64,000 bases of DNA from CAIWHR01 sp963734055 (GCA_963734055.1 CAVTFQ010000005.1:62001-126000), one strand, 5' to 3'; positions 25,946-36,342 are shown, counted from the first letter of the stretch. A program made the numbers and translations. Notes: generated from the letters alone by a model not told the origin.

Positions 25946-26634
25946 TCGACAAGACCGTCGCCAGCGCCGAGGCGGCTGTCGCGGACATTCCCGACGGCGC
26001 AACCGTGATGATCGGCGGCTTCGGCACCGCCGGGATCCCGTTCCGCCTCATCGACGCGCTGCTCGCGCAGGGCGCGCGGAACCTGGTCGTCGTGAACAAC
26101 AACGCGGGCAACGCGGATACCGGCCTTGCGGCGCTGATTCGCGAGCGTCGCGTGCGCAAGATCGTCTGCTCGTTCCCGCGGCAGGTCGATTCGCAGCATT
26201 TCGACGCGCGCTATCGCGCCGGCGACATCGAGCTCGAGCTCGTTCCCCAGGGCAATCTGGCGGAACGCATTCGCGCCGCAGGTGCCGGCATCGGCGCCTT
26301 CTACACGCCCACGGGCTACGGGACGCTGCTCGCGGCCGGCAAGGAGACGCGCGTGATCGACGGCCGTCCGCACGTGCTCGAGTATCCGATCCGCGCCGAC
26401 TTCGCGCTGATCGCCGCCGAGCGCGCCGACCGCTGGGGCAACCTCGTCTACCGCAAGACCGCGCGCAACTTCGGTCCGGTGATGGCAACGGCGGCGCGCT
26501 GCACGATCGCCGAGGTGCGGGAGATCGTCCCGCTCGGCGCGCTCGATCCCGAGGCTGTCGTCACCCCCGGCATCTACGTGCGCCGCGTGGTCGCCGTCGG
26601 GACGCACGCGCGCGCTCGATCCGCGGCGGCGTGA
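25942..26634 (+). CDS. pcaI: 3-oxoadipate CoA-transferase subunit A
   Basis: 230 residues from GTG 25942, overlapping the previous stop by 4 bases. It belongs to CoA-transferase family I alpha subunits: VMIGGFGTAGIPFRLIDAL, VVNNNAGN, and the oxoanion/CoA motif GTLLAAGKETRVIDGR. Close agreement with PcaI rather than succinyl-CoA:acetoacetate transferase is suggested by the NLVYRKTARNFGPVMATAA stretch and the pcaF/pobA neighbours. Pairs with PcaJ to activate 3-oxoadipate with succinyl-CoA. Confidence 0.92.
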   Translation: MIDKTVASAEAAVADIPDGATVMIGGFGTAGIPFRLIDALLAQGARNLVVVNNNAGNADTGLAALIRERRVRKIVCSFPRQVDSQHFDARYRAGDIELELVPQGNLAERIRAAGAGIGAFYTPTGYGTLLAAGKETRVIDGRPHVLEYPIRADFALIAAERADRWGNLVYRKTARNFGPVMATAARCTIAEVREIVPLGALDPEAVVTPGIYVRRVVAVGTHARARSAAA

Positions 26635-27290
26635 TGCGGCGACTCACCCGGGAGCAGATGGCCGCGCGAGTCGCGGGCGACATTCCCGACGGCGCGTACG
26701 TGAACCTCGGCATCGGGCTGCCGACGCTCGTCGCCAATCACCTGCCCGCGGGGCGCGAGATCGTGCTGCACAGCGAGAACGGCGTCCTCGGCATGGGGCC
26801 CGCGCCGCCGCCCGACCAGGCGGACTTCGATCTCATCAACGCCGGCAAGCAGCCGGTCACGCTCCTTCCGGGCGGCAGCTATTTCCATCACGCCGACTCG
26901 TTTGCGATGATGCGCGGCGGACATCTCGACATCTGCGTGCTGGGCGCGTTCCAGGTGTCGGTGGCCGGCGATCTCGCCAACTGGCACACCGGCGAGCCGG
27001 ACGCGATCCCGGCGGTCGGCGGCGCGATGGACCTCGCGATCGGCGCGAAGAACGTGTTCGTGATGATGGAGCACCAGACGAAATCGGGGGAGAGCAAGAT
27101 CGTGACGCGCTGCACCTATCCGGTGACCGGACTCGCGTGCGTGACGCGGATCTACACGGACCTCGCGGTCATCGACGTCGCGCCGGGCGGCCTCGTCGTC
27201 GCGGACATCGTCGACGGCCTCGCGTTCGACGAACTCGCCCGTCTTACCGGCGTCCCGCTGCGGCTGCCCTCGGCCGCCGCGACCGCCTGA
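26634..27290 (+). CDS. pcaJ: 3-oxoadipate CoA-transferase subunit B
   Basis: 218 residues; the ATG at 26634 shares its first base with the TGA stop of pcaI (TGATG), so the subunits are coupled. The active-site Glu lies in the conserved SENGVLGMGP motif near residue 45. YVNLGIGLPTLVANHLP and GGHLDICVLGAFQVS are typical of beta subunits. Together with PcaI it forms 3-oxoadipyl-CoA. The next gene is the thiolase that cleaves this product. Confidence 0.94.
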   Translation: MRRLTREQMAARVAGDIPDGAYVNLGIGLPTLVANHLPAGREIVLHSENGVLGMGPAPPPDQADFDLINAGKQPVTLLPGGSYFHHADSFAMMRGGHLDICVLGAFQVSVAGDLANWHTGEPDAIPAVGGAMDLAIGAKNVFVMMEHQTKSGESKIVTRCTYPVTGLACVTRIYTDLAVIDVAPGGLVVADIVDGLAFDELARLTGVPLRLPSAAATA

Positions 27291-27301
27291 AGGAACCTCG
27301 A

Positions 27302-28504
<1,203 letters not shown>

Positions 28505-28506
28505 GC

Positions 28507-29688
28507 ATGGCGCAGCGAACGCAGGTCGGGATCGTCGGCGCGGGGCCCGCGGGCCTCCTGCTCGCGCACCTGCTCGACCTCGAGGGCGTGGACTCTGTCG
28601 TCATCGAAAACCGGAGCCGCGACTACGTCGAGCACCGCGTGCGCGCCGGCGTCCTCGAGCACGCTCCGGTCGAGCTCCTGAAGCGCACGGGCGTCGGCGA
28701 GCGCCTGGACCGCGAAGGACTGATCCATCACGGGATCGAGCTCCGTTTCGGCGGCCGTGGCCACCGCATCGACTTCCCGTCGCACACCGGCGGGCGCTCG
28801 ATCACCGTCTACGGCCAGCAAGAGGTCGTCAAGGACCTGATCCGTGCGCGCCTCGATGCCGAAGGCGTCATCGTGTTCGACGCGACCGACGTCTCCGTCC
28901 ACGATCTCGAATCCGGCGCGCCGCGCGTGTGCTGGCGCAAGGACGGCGCCGAGCACGAGATCGCCTGCGACTTCATCGCGGGCTGCGACGGCTTCCACGG
29001 CGTCTGCCGGCAGGCGATCCCCGGCCACGAGCGCGCGGTCTTCGAGCGCAGCTATCCGTTCGCCTGGCTCGGCATCCTCGCTCGCGCGGCCCCGTCGCAC
29101 GAGGAGCTGATCTACGCGCACCACGACCGCGGCTTTGCGCTCTTCTCGATGCGCTCGCCCGAGATCACCCGGCTCTATCTGCAGGTCCCGCCGGACGAAG
29201 ACCTCGCGAACTGGCCGGATGCGCGGATCTGGGAGGAGCTTCATGCGCGCCTCGAGACCGGCGACGGATGGACGCTGAACGAGGGGCCCGTGCTGGAGAG
29301 GGGCATTACGCCGATGCGGAGCTACGTCTGCGAGAAGATGCAGCACGGCCGCCTGTACCTCGCGGGCGACGCCGCGCACATCGTGCCGCCGACGGGCGCG
29401 AAGGGGATGAACCTCGCGATCGCCGACGTCCACGTGCTCGCGCGAGCCTTGACGGCGTTCTTCAAGTCGGGCACCCGCGAGCCGCTCGCCGCGTACGCAT
29501 CCACGTGCCTCGCGCGGATCTGGCGCGCGGAGCACTTCTCCTGGTGGATGACGTCGATGCTCCACCGCTTCCCGGGCGACGACGGCTTCCAGCAGCGGCT
29601 GCAGCGCTCGCAGCTCGACTACACGGTGCGCTCGACCGCGGCCACGACGTCGCTGGCGGAGAACTACGTGGGATTCCCGTTCGACTGA
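28507..29688 (+). CDS. pobA: 4-hydroxybenzoate 3-monooxygenase
   Basis: 393 residues, 2 bp after pcaF. FAD-dependent class A monooxygenase: GIVGAGPAGLLLAHLL at the N-terminus, the DG motif in IAGCDGFHGVCRQAIPG, and GDAAHIVPPTGAKGMNLAI near 290. It converts 4-hydroxybenzoate to protocatechuate with NADPH and O2. With pcaIJF in the same operon, the two ends of the 4-hydroxybenzoate to acetyl-CoA route are encoded here. The middle steps (pcaGH, B, C, D) must lie elsewhere. Confidence 0.95.
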   Translation: MAQRTQVGIVGAGPAGLLLAHLLDLEGVDSVVIENRSRDYVEHRVRAGVLEHAPVELLKRTGVGERLDREGLIHHGIELRFGGRGHRIDFPSHTGGRSITVYGQQEVVKDLIRARLDAEGVIVFDATDVSVHDLESGAPRVCWRKDGAEHEIACDFIAGCDGFHGVCRQAIPGHERAVFERSYPFAWLGILARAAPSHEELIYAHHDRGFALFSMRSPEITRLYLQVPPDEDLANWPDARIWEELHARLETGDGWTLNEGPVLERGITPMRSYVCEKMQHGRLYLAGDAAHIVPPTGAKGMNLAIADVHVLARALTAFFKSGTREPLAAYASTCLARIWRAEHFSWWMTSMLHRFPGDDGFQQRLQRSQLDYTVRSTAATTSLAENYVGFPFD

Positions 29689-30065
29689 GGCGTCGACATC
29701 CTCGCTCTGCGGGTCCCGCGCCGGCCTCCGCTGTGTCTGGAGCTTTCGCGATGCGGCCCGGGGGCGGCGGCCACCTCGTAAGACGACGGAGCAACGGAAC
29801 GTACGACTTTGCCTACATCGCATGGCCGCTCGGGCGTGACGCCACACACATAGGACCGATCAAACAGCCGGTTGGACCTTCGGCGTCGACGGCGTGTGAG
29901 CGAGCGCGCATCGCCGTTCGTGTTTCCTGCCTCCCGAGCACCGGCGTCCTTCGGTCTCAAGCCGACGCCAGATGAGCGAATCGCCCTACAGAAATGCAGG
30001 CGCTGACGGCGTACGGTTCATTCATCTCCGAGCCCGCCTCGTGCTCGAATGAAGGGACCAGCGAA
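29689..30065. other. Non-coding gap after pobA
   Basis: 377 bp with less regular composition than the genes around it. I see no coding periodicity, no strong hairpin and no clear promoter on either strand. Confidence 0.5.
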
Positions 30066-31100
30066 ATGCGAACGCTACTGCTCGCCATTTGCATCGGTTC
30101 GGTGTTCGCCGCCGCACCTGCGGCTGCACAGGTGAACCTGAGCTTCGACACCCCGGACGTCAGCATCGGCGTACACATCGGGACATATCCGCGGCTCGTT
30201 CCCATTCCCGGCTACCCCGTTTACTACGCGCTGCAACTCGACGCCAACTACTTCTTCTACGATGGCATGTACTGGATGTTTGTTGACGATAACTGGTACG
30301 CGAGCGCGTGGTACGACGGTCCATGGGAGCTGGTTCAACCCGTGGCGGTACCTCTGTACATCCTTCGTGTCCCGGTGCGCTATTACCGCCGGCCACCTCC
30401 ATATTTCCGGACGTGGGTCGCGAGCGCGCCACCGCACTGGGGCGAGCATTGGGGTCGCCCGTGGGAGGAGCGTCGTCGGGGATGGGATCGCTGGGAGCGC
30501 AGTGCCGTGCCGGCGCCGGCGCCCCTGCCGACTTATCAGCGGCAGTATTCCGGCGGTCGCTACCCGCAGGTTGCTCAACAGCAAGTGCTGCAGGCACAGC
30601 ACTACCGCTATCGTCCTCACGAAGCCGTCGCGCAAGAGTATTACCGGCGCATGGAGGCTGCGTCAGGCCGCGGGCAAAGTCAGGCGGCGCAGACGCAGCG
30701 CGCGCAGCAGCAGGGGCAGCAGCAGCGTCAGGCCGAGCAGACGCACCGCACGCAACAGCAAGCACAACAACGCCAGGCCGAGCAGGCACAGCGCGCGCAG
30801 CAGCAGGCGCAGCAGCGTCAGGCCGAGCAGACGCACCGCACGCAACAGCAATCGCAACAACGCCAGGCCGAGCAGGCACAACGCGCGCAGCAGCAGGCGC
30901 AGCAACGTCAGGCCGAGCAGACGCACCGCACGCGACAGCAGGCGCAACAACGTCAGCCCGAGCAGGCACAGCGCGCGCAGCAGCAGGCGCAGCAGCGTCA
31001 CCAGGCTCAGCGTCCGCAACAGCAAGCGCAGCAACAGCAGCACGAACAACGTCGCGCTCAGGGCAGCGGCGAGGAGCCGAAGGAACAACGAGGCGGTTAG
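30066..31100 (+). CDS. Secreted protein with Tyr/Trp-rich domain and Gln-rich repeat tail
   Basis: 344 residues from ATG 30066. A signal peptide ends in APAAAQ (about 22). Residues 25-125 form a Tyr/Trp-rich domain (YPVYYALQLDANYFFYDGMY, then DNWYASAWYDGPW and RVPVRYYRRPP), a conserved but unnamed type in betaproteobacteria. From about 200 the chain is almost wholly Gln, Ala, Arg, Glu and His, built from 15-residue units alternating RQAEQTHRTQQQAQQ and RQAEQAQRAQQQAQQ. Function unknown; the tail should be an extended or coiled, highly polar region. Confidence 0.8.
   Translation: MRTLLLAICIGSVFAAAPAAAQVNLSFDTPDVSIGVHIGTYPRLVPIPGYPVYYALQLDANYFFYDGMYWMFVDDNWYASAWYDGPWELVQPVAVPLYILRVPVRYYRRPPPYFRTWVASAPPHWGEHWGRPWEERRRGWDRWERSAVPAPAPLPTYQRQYSGGRYPQVAQQQVLQAQHYRYRPHEAVAQEYYRRMEAASGRGQSQAAQTQRAQQQGQQQRQAEQTHRTQQQAQQRQAEQAQRAQQQAQQRQAEQTHRTQQQSQQRQAEQAQRAQQQAQQRQAEQTHRTRQQAQQRQPEQAQRAQQQAQQRHQAQRPQQQAQQQQHEQRRAQGSGEEPKEQRGG
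30726..31000 (+). repeat. 90-bp coding tandem repeat (3 copies) in the Gln-rich tail
   Basis: The unit CGTCAGGCCGAGCAGACGCA recurs at 30726, 30816 and 30906, a 90-bp period made of two related 45-bp halves. The period is a multiple of three, so copy-number change would keep the frame. Confidence 0.85.
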
Positions 31101-31225
31101 CTAGTCGCAGCTCGCCTTCTGGGCGGCCGACGGTGAAGCCGGCTCGAGGTAGATTGACCGCAGGCCCCCTCGCGACACTGACTGACCGGCTCAAATCTCC
31201 GTCAGGACAGCTTCGTGCGGTTCGC

Positions 31226-32344
31226 TCACGCTTGCCCCCACACTTCCTGCGCCGTCTCGACGACGAGCCGGATTTTCGCCGCCTGCGCGTCGCGCGCGAT
31301 CACGTTGCCGTGCACGGTGCTCGAGAAGCCGCACTGCGGCGACAGGCACAGCTGCTCTATCGGGACGATCTTCGCCGCCTCGTCGATCTTGCGCTTCAGG
31401 TAGTCCTTCGTCTCGAGCCGGTCGAGCTTCGTCGTCACGAGCCCGAGCACGACGAGCTTGCCCTTCGGGACGTGCCGCAGCGGGCCAAAGTCGCCCGAGC
31501 GCGCGTCGTCGTACTCGAGGAAGTAGCCGTCGACGGCAAGCTCGTTGAACAGCACCTCCGCCACGGGCTCGTAGCCGCCTTCGGCGACCCAGGCGCTCTT
31601 GAAGTTGCCGCGACAGAGGTGCACGCAGACCGCCATGCCGGCGGGTCGCCCGGCGATCGCCGCGTTGATGAGCTGCGCATAGCGCCGCGGCAGCTGGTCG
31701 GGGTCGTCGCCGCGCTGGCGCGCGCCCTCGCGCATCTTCTCGTCGCAGAGGTAGGCGAGGTTCGTGTCGTCGAGCTGCAGGTAGCGGCAGCCCGCGGCGC
31801 CGAGCGCCGCGATCTCCTCGCGGTACGCGGCGGCGACGTCGGCGTAGAACGCCTCGAGGTCGGGATACGCGTCGCGGCTGATCGCCTCGCGCCCGCCACG
31901 GAAGTGCAGCATCGTGGGCGACGGGATCGTCACCTTCGGCGTGCGGAGGGTCACCGACTTCAGGAACTCGAAATCGGCGACCTGGATCGGCTTTGCGTGC
32001 CGGACGGGCCCCGTCACCTTCATCACCGGCGGCGCGAACTCGACGTTTCCCTGCGCGGTGTGGAAGCGCACCGCGATGCCGCCCTTCGTCTCCACCCCGT
32101 CGAGCTGCTCGAGGAAGTCGACGTGGAAGTACGTGCGGCGGAACTCGCCGTCGGTGACGCCGGAAAGGCCCAGGTCTTCCTGGAACCGGACCACGTCCCG
32201 GATCGCCGCATCCTCCTCCGCGCGCAGCGCGGCGCGAGTGATCTCTCCCTTCGCGAACCGATCGCGCGCGGCGAGGAGCTCCGGCGGGCGCAGGAAGCTG
32301 CCGACGTGGTCGGCGCGAAAGGGCGGCGTCGTGCGCAAACTCAT
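31226..32344 (-). CDS. Cobalamin-independent methionine synthase-like protein (MetE C-terminal type)
   Basis: 372 residues, matching the single-domain COG0620 group rather than full MetE (about 750). It begins PPFRADHVGSFLRPPELLAA. Zinc-binding candidates are His and Cys of VCVHLCRGNFKS (about 244) and the Cys in LSPQCGFSST (about 338). The barrel signature YLQLDDTNLAYLCD is near 200. Such proteins act in methyl transfer to thiols, and the methyl donor here is uncertain. Divergent from the PLP dehydratase; faces the secreted Gln-rich gene tail to tail. Confidence 0.85.
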   Translation of the reverse strand: MSLRTTPPFRADHVGSFLRPPELLAARDRFAKGEITRAALRAEEDAAIRDVVRFQEDLGLSGVTDGEFRRTYFHVDFLEQLDGVETKGGIAVRFHTAQGNVEFAPPVMKVTGPVRHAKPIQVADFEFLKSVTLRTPKVTIPSPTMLHFRGGREAISRDAYPDLEAFYADVAAAYREEIAALGAAGCRYLQLDDTNLAYLCDEKMREGARQRGDDPDQLPRRYAQLINAAIAGRPAGMAVCVHLCRGNFKSAWVAEGGYEPVAEVLFNELAVDGYFLEYDDARSGDFGPLRHVPKGKLVVLGLVTTKLDRLETKDYLKRKIDEAAKIVPIEQLCLSPQCGFSSTVHGNVIARDAQAAKIRLVVETAQEVWGQA

Positions 32345-32437
32345 GACACAATCTCCTCGTTCTCGTTTCGGGCTCGTCCCCTCCGATTGATGACCGAGCG
32401 CGCCGGGGTTGTCAAGCGCCGCACTGCGCGTCGCCCC

Positions 32438-33397
32438 ATGATCGATCTCGCGGCGGTCGAAGCCGCCGCGGCCCGCGTGTACGCGGCAATGCAGCCCACT
32501 CCCCAGTATGCGTGGCCGCTCGTCGCGCGGCGAGCCGGGCGCGAAGTATGGGTGAAACACGAGAACCACACGCCGACCGGCGCCTTCAAGGTCCGCGGCG
32601 GTCTCAATCTCCTGTCGCAGCTCGCAAGCCGCCGGCCGCGCCCGGCCGGCGTCATCAGCGCGACGCGCGGCAATCACGGCCAGAGTCTCGCGTTCGCGGC
32701 GCGCCGGCACGGCCTGCGGTGCGTGATCGCCGTCCCGTTCGGCAACTCGGCCGACAAGAACGCGGCGATGCGGGCGCTCGGCGCCGAGCTGGTCGAGCAC
32801 GGTCGCGACTTCGACGAGGCGCGCGTCTACGCGGCCGGGCGCGCGCGCGACGAAGGGCTCGAATTCGTCGGACCGTTCGAGCGCGAGCTGGTCGCGGGCG
32901 TGGCGACGTACGCACTCGAGCTCCTGCGCGCCGTCGCGGACGTCGACACGGTCTACGTGCCGATCGGCTGCGGCTCCGGCATCTGCGGTCTCATCGGCAC
33001 GCGCGACGCGCTCGGGCTCGCGACGAAGATCGTCGGCGTGGTGTCGAGCGCAGCCAACGCCTACGCGCAGTCCTTCGCCGCGCGGCGCCCCATCGAGACG
33101 GCGAGCGCCGTCACGGTGGCCGACGGCATGGCGGTGCGGGTTCCGGTGCCGGCGGCACTCGAGATCATCTGCGCCGGCGCGGAGCGGATCGTCGAGGTCA
33201 CCGACCCCGAGGTCGAGGACGCGATGCGGGCGCTCTTCAGCGACACGCACCAGGTGGCCGAAGGCGCCGGCGCGGCGCCGTTCGCTGCGCTCCTCAAGGA
33301 GGGCGACCTCGCGGGCGGGCGAGCGGCCATCGTGCTGACCGGAGGCAACGTGGATCGCGACGTCTACGCTCGGATCCTCGGGGGAGGCTGGACGTGA
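32438..33397 (+). CDS. PLP-dependent threonine/serine dehydratase-like enzyme
   Basis: 319 residues from ATG 32438; an ATG at 32390 would add 16 residues not expected in the family. Fold type II: the PLP lysine is in HTPTGAFKVRGG (about 47), the substrate loop is SATRGNHGQSLA, and the phosphate-binding loop is GCGSGICG (about 180). The C-terminal VLTGGNVDRDVYA is typical. It is most like catabolic threonine dehydratases or EutB-type dehydratases and lacks the ACT regulatory domain of IlvA. Three tandem 120-bp repeats begin just after the stop. Confidence 0.85.
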   Translation: MIDLAAVEAAAARVYAAMQPTPQYAWPLVARRAGREVWVKHENHTPTGAFKVRGGLNLLSQLASRRPRPAGVISATRGNHGQSLAFAARRHGLRCVIAVPFGNSADKNAAMRALGAELVEHGRDFDEARVYAAGRARDEGLEFVGPFERELVAGVATYALELLRAVADVDTVYVPIGCGSGICGLIGTRDALGLATKIVGVVSSAANAYAQSFAARRPIETASAVTVADGMAVRVPVPAALEIICAGAERIVEVTDPEVEDAMRALFSDTHQVAEGAGAAPFAALLKEGDLAGGRAAIVLTGGNVDRDVYARILGGGWT

Positions 33398-33420
33398 CGT
33401 CGAGCTGTGACGCGGGACGC

Positions 33421-33779
33421 GCTCAGCCGTCGGCCTCTTCCACAGCAGCCTCACTTCCATCGCCGGACCAACGGCCGACCTCCCTCGCTCGGCGACGCGC
33501 CCTTCGGGCCTTGGCTCGCTCCGCTCGCCCGCCTCGCCGCGCTCAGTCGTCGGCCTCTTCCACAGCAGCCTCACTTCCATCGCCGGACCAACGGCCGACC
33601 TCCCTCGCTCGGCGACGCGCCCTTCGGGCCTTGGCTCGCTCCGCTCGCCCGCCTCGCCGCGCTCAGTCGTCGGCCTCTTCCACAGCAGCCTCACTTCCAT
33701 CGCCGGACCAACGGCCGACCTCCCTCGCTCGGCGACGCGCCCTTCGGGCCTTGGCTCGCTCCGCTCGCCCGCCTCGCTC
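33421..33779. repeat. Three tandem copies of a 120-bp repeat
   Basis: Nearly identical 120-bp units start at 33421, 33541 and 33661 (the first differs by CAGCCG for CAGTCG). Each holds GTCGGCCTCTTCCACAGCAG near its start and CGCCCTTCGGGCCTTGGCTC in its second half. The unit is a multiple of three and leaves several frames open, but none looks like a protein. It fills the gap between convergent genes, and its last bases reach the stop of the aldehyde dehydrogenase. Confidence 0.9.
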
Positions 33780-35364
33780 AGTCGCGCCGCACGCGCGTCT
33801 GCGACTGCTCGCGCAGGTATTGCGGAACGTAGTAGAGAGAGCCGCCGGCCTTGCCCGTGGAACCGGAGCCCTTCCAGCCGCCGAACGGCTGGTATCCCGG
33901 CCAGGCCCCGGTCGTCGCGCCCTGCGGCCGGTTCGCATAGCAGACGCCGGCCTCGATGCCCTCGAAGAAGCGCTCGGTTTCCTCCTCCGAGCCGTAGAAG
34001 CCCGCGGTGAGCCCGTAGTCGCCCTCGTTGGCGCGCGCGAGCCCCTCGTCGACATCGGCAACCGGCGCGACGAGCACGAAGGGCGCGAACAGCTCCCGTC
34101 GCCACAGCGGATGGTCGAGCGGCGCCCGCGCGATCGTCGGCGCGCAGTAGCGGCCGTGCGCGAGCTCGCCCCGGTCGAGCCGCATCCCGCCGTGCTCGAT
34201 CACGCCATCGCGTCCGGCGGCGCGGATCTGCGCGCAGGCATCCTCGAAACGCGCGACGGCCGCCGCATCGATCACCGGGCCCATCCAGTTCGCGCGCTCG
34301 GTCGGATCGCCAACGCCGATGGCCGCAGTCGCCCCATGGAGCGCCGCGACGAAGTCCGCGAACACCGTGTGCTCGACGTAGACGCGCGAGCACGCGGAAC
34401 ACTTCTGGCCGGACAGTCCGAACGCGGAGCGCATCACGCCGAGCGCGGCATCGTCGATCCGCGCATGGCGGGTCACGATCGCCGCGTTCTTGCCGCCCAT
34501 TTCCGCGATGCACGGGCGGGGCCAGCGCCCTTGCGCGAAGGTGCGCACGAGATGCATGCCGACGTCGAAGCTGCCCGTGAACGTCGCGCCGGCGAAGTCG
34601 GAATGGCGGATCAGCGCCTCGCCCAGGGATCCGCCAGGACCGCTCAGATAATTGAACACGCCGGGAGGCAGGCCAGCGTCGCGGAAGGCGTCGGCGAGCA
34701 GCCGTCCGCTCCACGCCGTCGCCGACGCAGCCTTGAAGACCACCGTGTTGCCGGCGACGAGCGCCGCGCCGGAAGGCCCGCCCGAGAGCGCGAACGGAAA
34801 ATTGAACGGCGCGATGACGAGCCACGCGCCGTGAGGCTTGAGCACGCTCCGGTTCTCGCTCGAGTAGCCGGCGAGCGGATCGCGCGCCATCGGCTTCGAG
34901 AAGCCGTCGTTCGCTTCCATCTGGTCGCAGTAGTACGCGATCAGGTCCGCCGTCTCCTGCGCCTCGCCCAGCGCCTCCATCCGGTTCTTGCCGACCTCGA
35001 GCGCGAGCGCCGCGCCCAGGAAGAACACGCGCTCCTCGATCAGCGCGACGGCCCGCCGCAGCAAGGCGACCCGTTCCTCCCATGGCGTCGCCGCCCAGCC
35101 GGGAAACGCGTCCTTCGCCGCGGCGACCGCGCGTTCCGCCTGCGACGCGTCGGCCGCCTGGAACCGCCCGATGAGGACTCGCGTGTCGATCGGGGTCCGC
35201 ACCTCGAAGTGCTGCGCGGCAAGCTCGTCGCGGCCGCCGATCGCGAGCGCGTGCTCGGCGCCGAGATGCGGGCGCAGCGCCGCCACCGCGGCGTCGAACC
35301 GCGCGTGCAGCTCCGGCGGCGGGTCGAACATCGTCGAATACGTGAGCTTGAACGGCGTGGTCAT
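33778..35364 (-). CDS. Aldehyde dehydrogenase (1-pyrroline-5-carboxylate dehydrogenase-like)
   Basis: 528 residues. The catalytic Cys lies in SGQKCSACSRVYVE (about 314), the general base Glu in CIAEMGGKNAAI (about 283), and NAD-binding Asn in APFNFPFALSGGP (about 185). The sequence and length resemble the RocA/L-glutamate gamma-semialdehyde dehydrogenase branch of the superfamily, but no PutA partner is near, so the substrate is open. The C-terminal end abuts the 120-bp tandem repeats; the last residues REQSQTRVRRD may have been shaped by them. Confidence 0.85.
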   Translation of the reverse strand: MTTPFKLTYSTMFDPPPELHARFDAAVAALRPHLGAEHALAIGGRDELAAQHFEVRTPIDTRVLIGRFQAADASQAERAVAAAKDAFPGWAATPWEERVALLRRAVALIEERVFFLGAALALEVGKNRMEALGEAQETADLIAYYCDQMEANDGFSKPMARDPLAGYSSENRSVLKPHGAWLVIAPFNFPFALSGGPSGAALVAGNTVVFKAASATAWSGRLLADAFRDAGLPPGVFNYLSGPGGSLGEALIRHSDFAGATFTGSFDVGMHLVRTFAQGRWPRPCIAEMGGKNAAIVTRHARIDDAALGVMRSAFGLSGQKCSACSRVYVEHTVFADFVAALHGATAAIGVGDPTERANWMGPVIDAAAVARFEDACAQIRAAGRDGVIEHGGMRLDRGELAHGRYCAPTIARAPLDHPLWRRELFAPFVLVAPVADVDEGLARANEGDYGLTAGFYGSEEETERFFEGIEAGVCYANRPQGATTGAWPGYQPFGGWKGSGSTGKAGGSLYYVPQYLREQSQTRVRRD

Positions 35365-35479
35365 CGGATATCGTCAATTCATTTGCCAACGTGGGCACAC
35401 GTCCGCGCGTGTCAATCGGCGCGGAAGAGGCCGTCGAGGAGCGTGACGAGCGCGCCGAGCGCGCGAAGGCCCGCAGCGA

Positions 35480-35514
35480 GTCCCGAGACAGTACATGAAC
35501 GTACGGCGAGGGAC
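35480..35514. repeat. Imperfect inverted repeat in the gap upstream of the aldehyde dehydrogenase
   Basis: GTCCC (35480) with GGGAC (35510) and GTAC (35491) with GTAC (35501) are arranged about one centre. It lies in a 200-bp non-coding gap between two minus-strand genes and may be a REP-like or terminator element. Confidence 0.35.
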
Positions 35515-35567
35515 GAGCGAGGATACGACAAAGCGATCGGCGCGCGCAGTAGCTCCGCGACGGACTC

Positions 35568-36164
35568 TTAGACCAGGTCCGCGGCCGGTCCGAGGATTTG
35601 CTCGCGCAGCTCCCGGTAGCGGGGCAGCTGCGGCGGATACACGCAGATGTATTTCACCTGCGCCGCCTGCAGGCAGCGCTGCTTGATGATTTCGAGCTTC
35701 TGGTCGCGGGGATTGACGACGGTGTCCGGTTCCTTCGCGTCGACGATCGCGAGGATCGTCATGTCGCGGTCGCAGACCACGAATCCGACGTGCTGGTTGG
35801 CGATCTTGCGGAACGCGCGCAGGCGCTCCATTCCCTGCGGGCCGATCTTCACCTGCAGCACGTCGGAGAGCCGGATCCGGGCGAAGACCTCATGCCGTGG
35901 AAACGCGGCCTTGAGCAGCAGGTAGACGACGTTCTCGGCCTTGGAGAGGAAGCGCGGTCGCAGCAGGTAGAGCCCGGGCAGTTCGGCCGACGACAAGAGA
36001 CGCGTCGTCTCGCCCTCGGTCCACTGCGCGACCGTGTTCGGCGACTCGCCGGTGGCCTTGCCGCCGCCGCCCGCGCGGTTGCGCTTGAGGAGGCCGAACA
36101 CGACCGCGATGACGAGCGCAGCGATCGCCAGCGCAAAGAGGATGCCGGAGGTGCTGGAAGTCAT
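35568..36164 (-). CDS. Membrane-anchored DUF2726 protein
   Basis: 198 residues from ATG 36164. One membrane segment (about 8-25, ILFALAIAALVIAVVFGLL) is followed by a cytoplasmic DUF2726 domain (about 60-185): FLSKAENVVYLLLKAAFPRH, VLQVKIGP, HVGFVVCDRDMTILAIVDAK. The domain resembles restriction-endonuclease-like folds in topology, with D and K residues in IVDAKEP, but no activity is established. It lies downstream of groEL, separated by a terminator. Confidence 0.8.
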   Translation of the reverse strand: MTSSTSGILFALAIAALVIAVVFGLLKRNRAGGGGKATGESPNTVAQWTEGETTRLLSSAELPGLYLLRPRFLSKAENVVYLLLKAAFPRHEVFARIRLSDVLQVKIGPQGMERLRAFRKIANQHVGFVVCDRDMTILAIVDAKEPDTVVNPRDQKLEIIKQRCLQAAQVKYICVYPPQLPRYRELREQILGPAADLV

Positions 36165-36313
36165 GGGACCTGTGTTCTCGTGCGCCGTGCGCCACGCGCC
36201 GCCTCGCGGGCGACGCGCCGGGCCGGCCACTCTTCTGTAGCCTACCCCGCGCCTTCTGTGGGTAGTCTAAAGCATTTGCTCCGGCCGCAGCTATGACCCC
36301 TTTCGGAGCGGCC

Positions 36314-36342
36314 CGAAAGACAAAGCCCCGCCGAAGCGGGGC
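36314..36342 (-). terminator. Rho-independent terminator downstream of groEL
   Basis: On the minus strand GCCCCGC-TTCG-GCGGGGC forms a 7-bp stem with a stable TTCG tetraloop, followed by TTTGTCTTTC. It lies about 130 bp past the groEL stop and isolates the DUF2726 gene. Confidence 0.8.

Noticed and set aside
33421..33779. CRISPR array
   Set aside because: The units are contiguous 120-bp copies with no unique spacers, and no cas genes are near.
32512..35571. A 1019-codon plus-strand frame across the PLP gene, the repeats and the aldehyde dehydrogenase
   Set aside because: It is held open by the repeat period (a multiple of three) and GC bias, and carries no protein signature.
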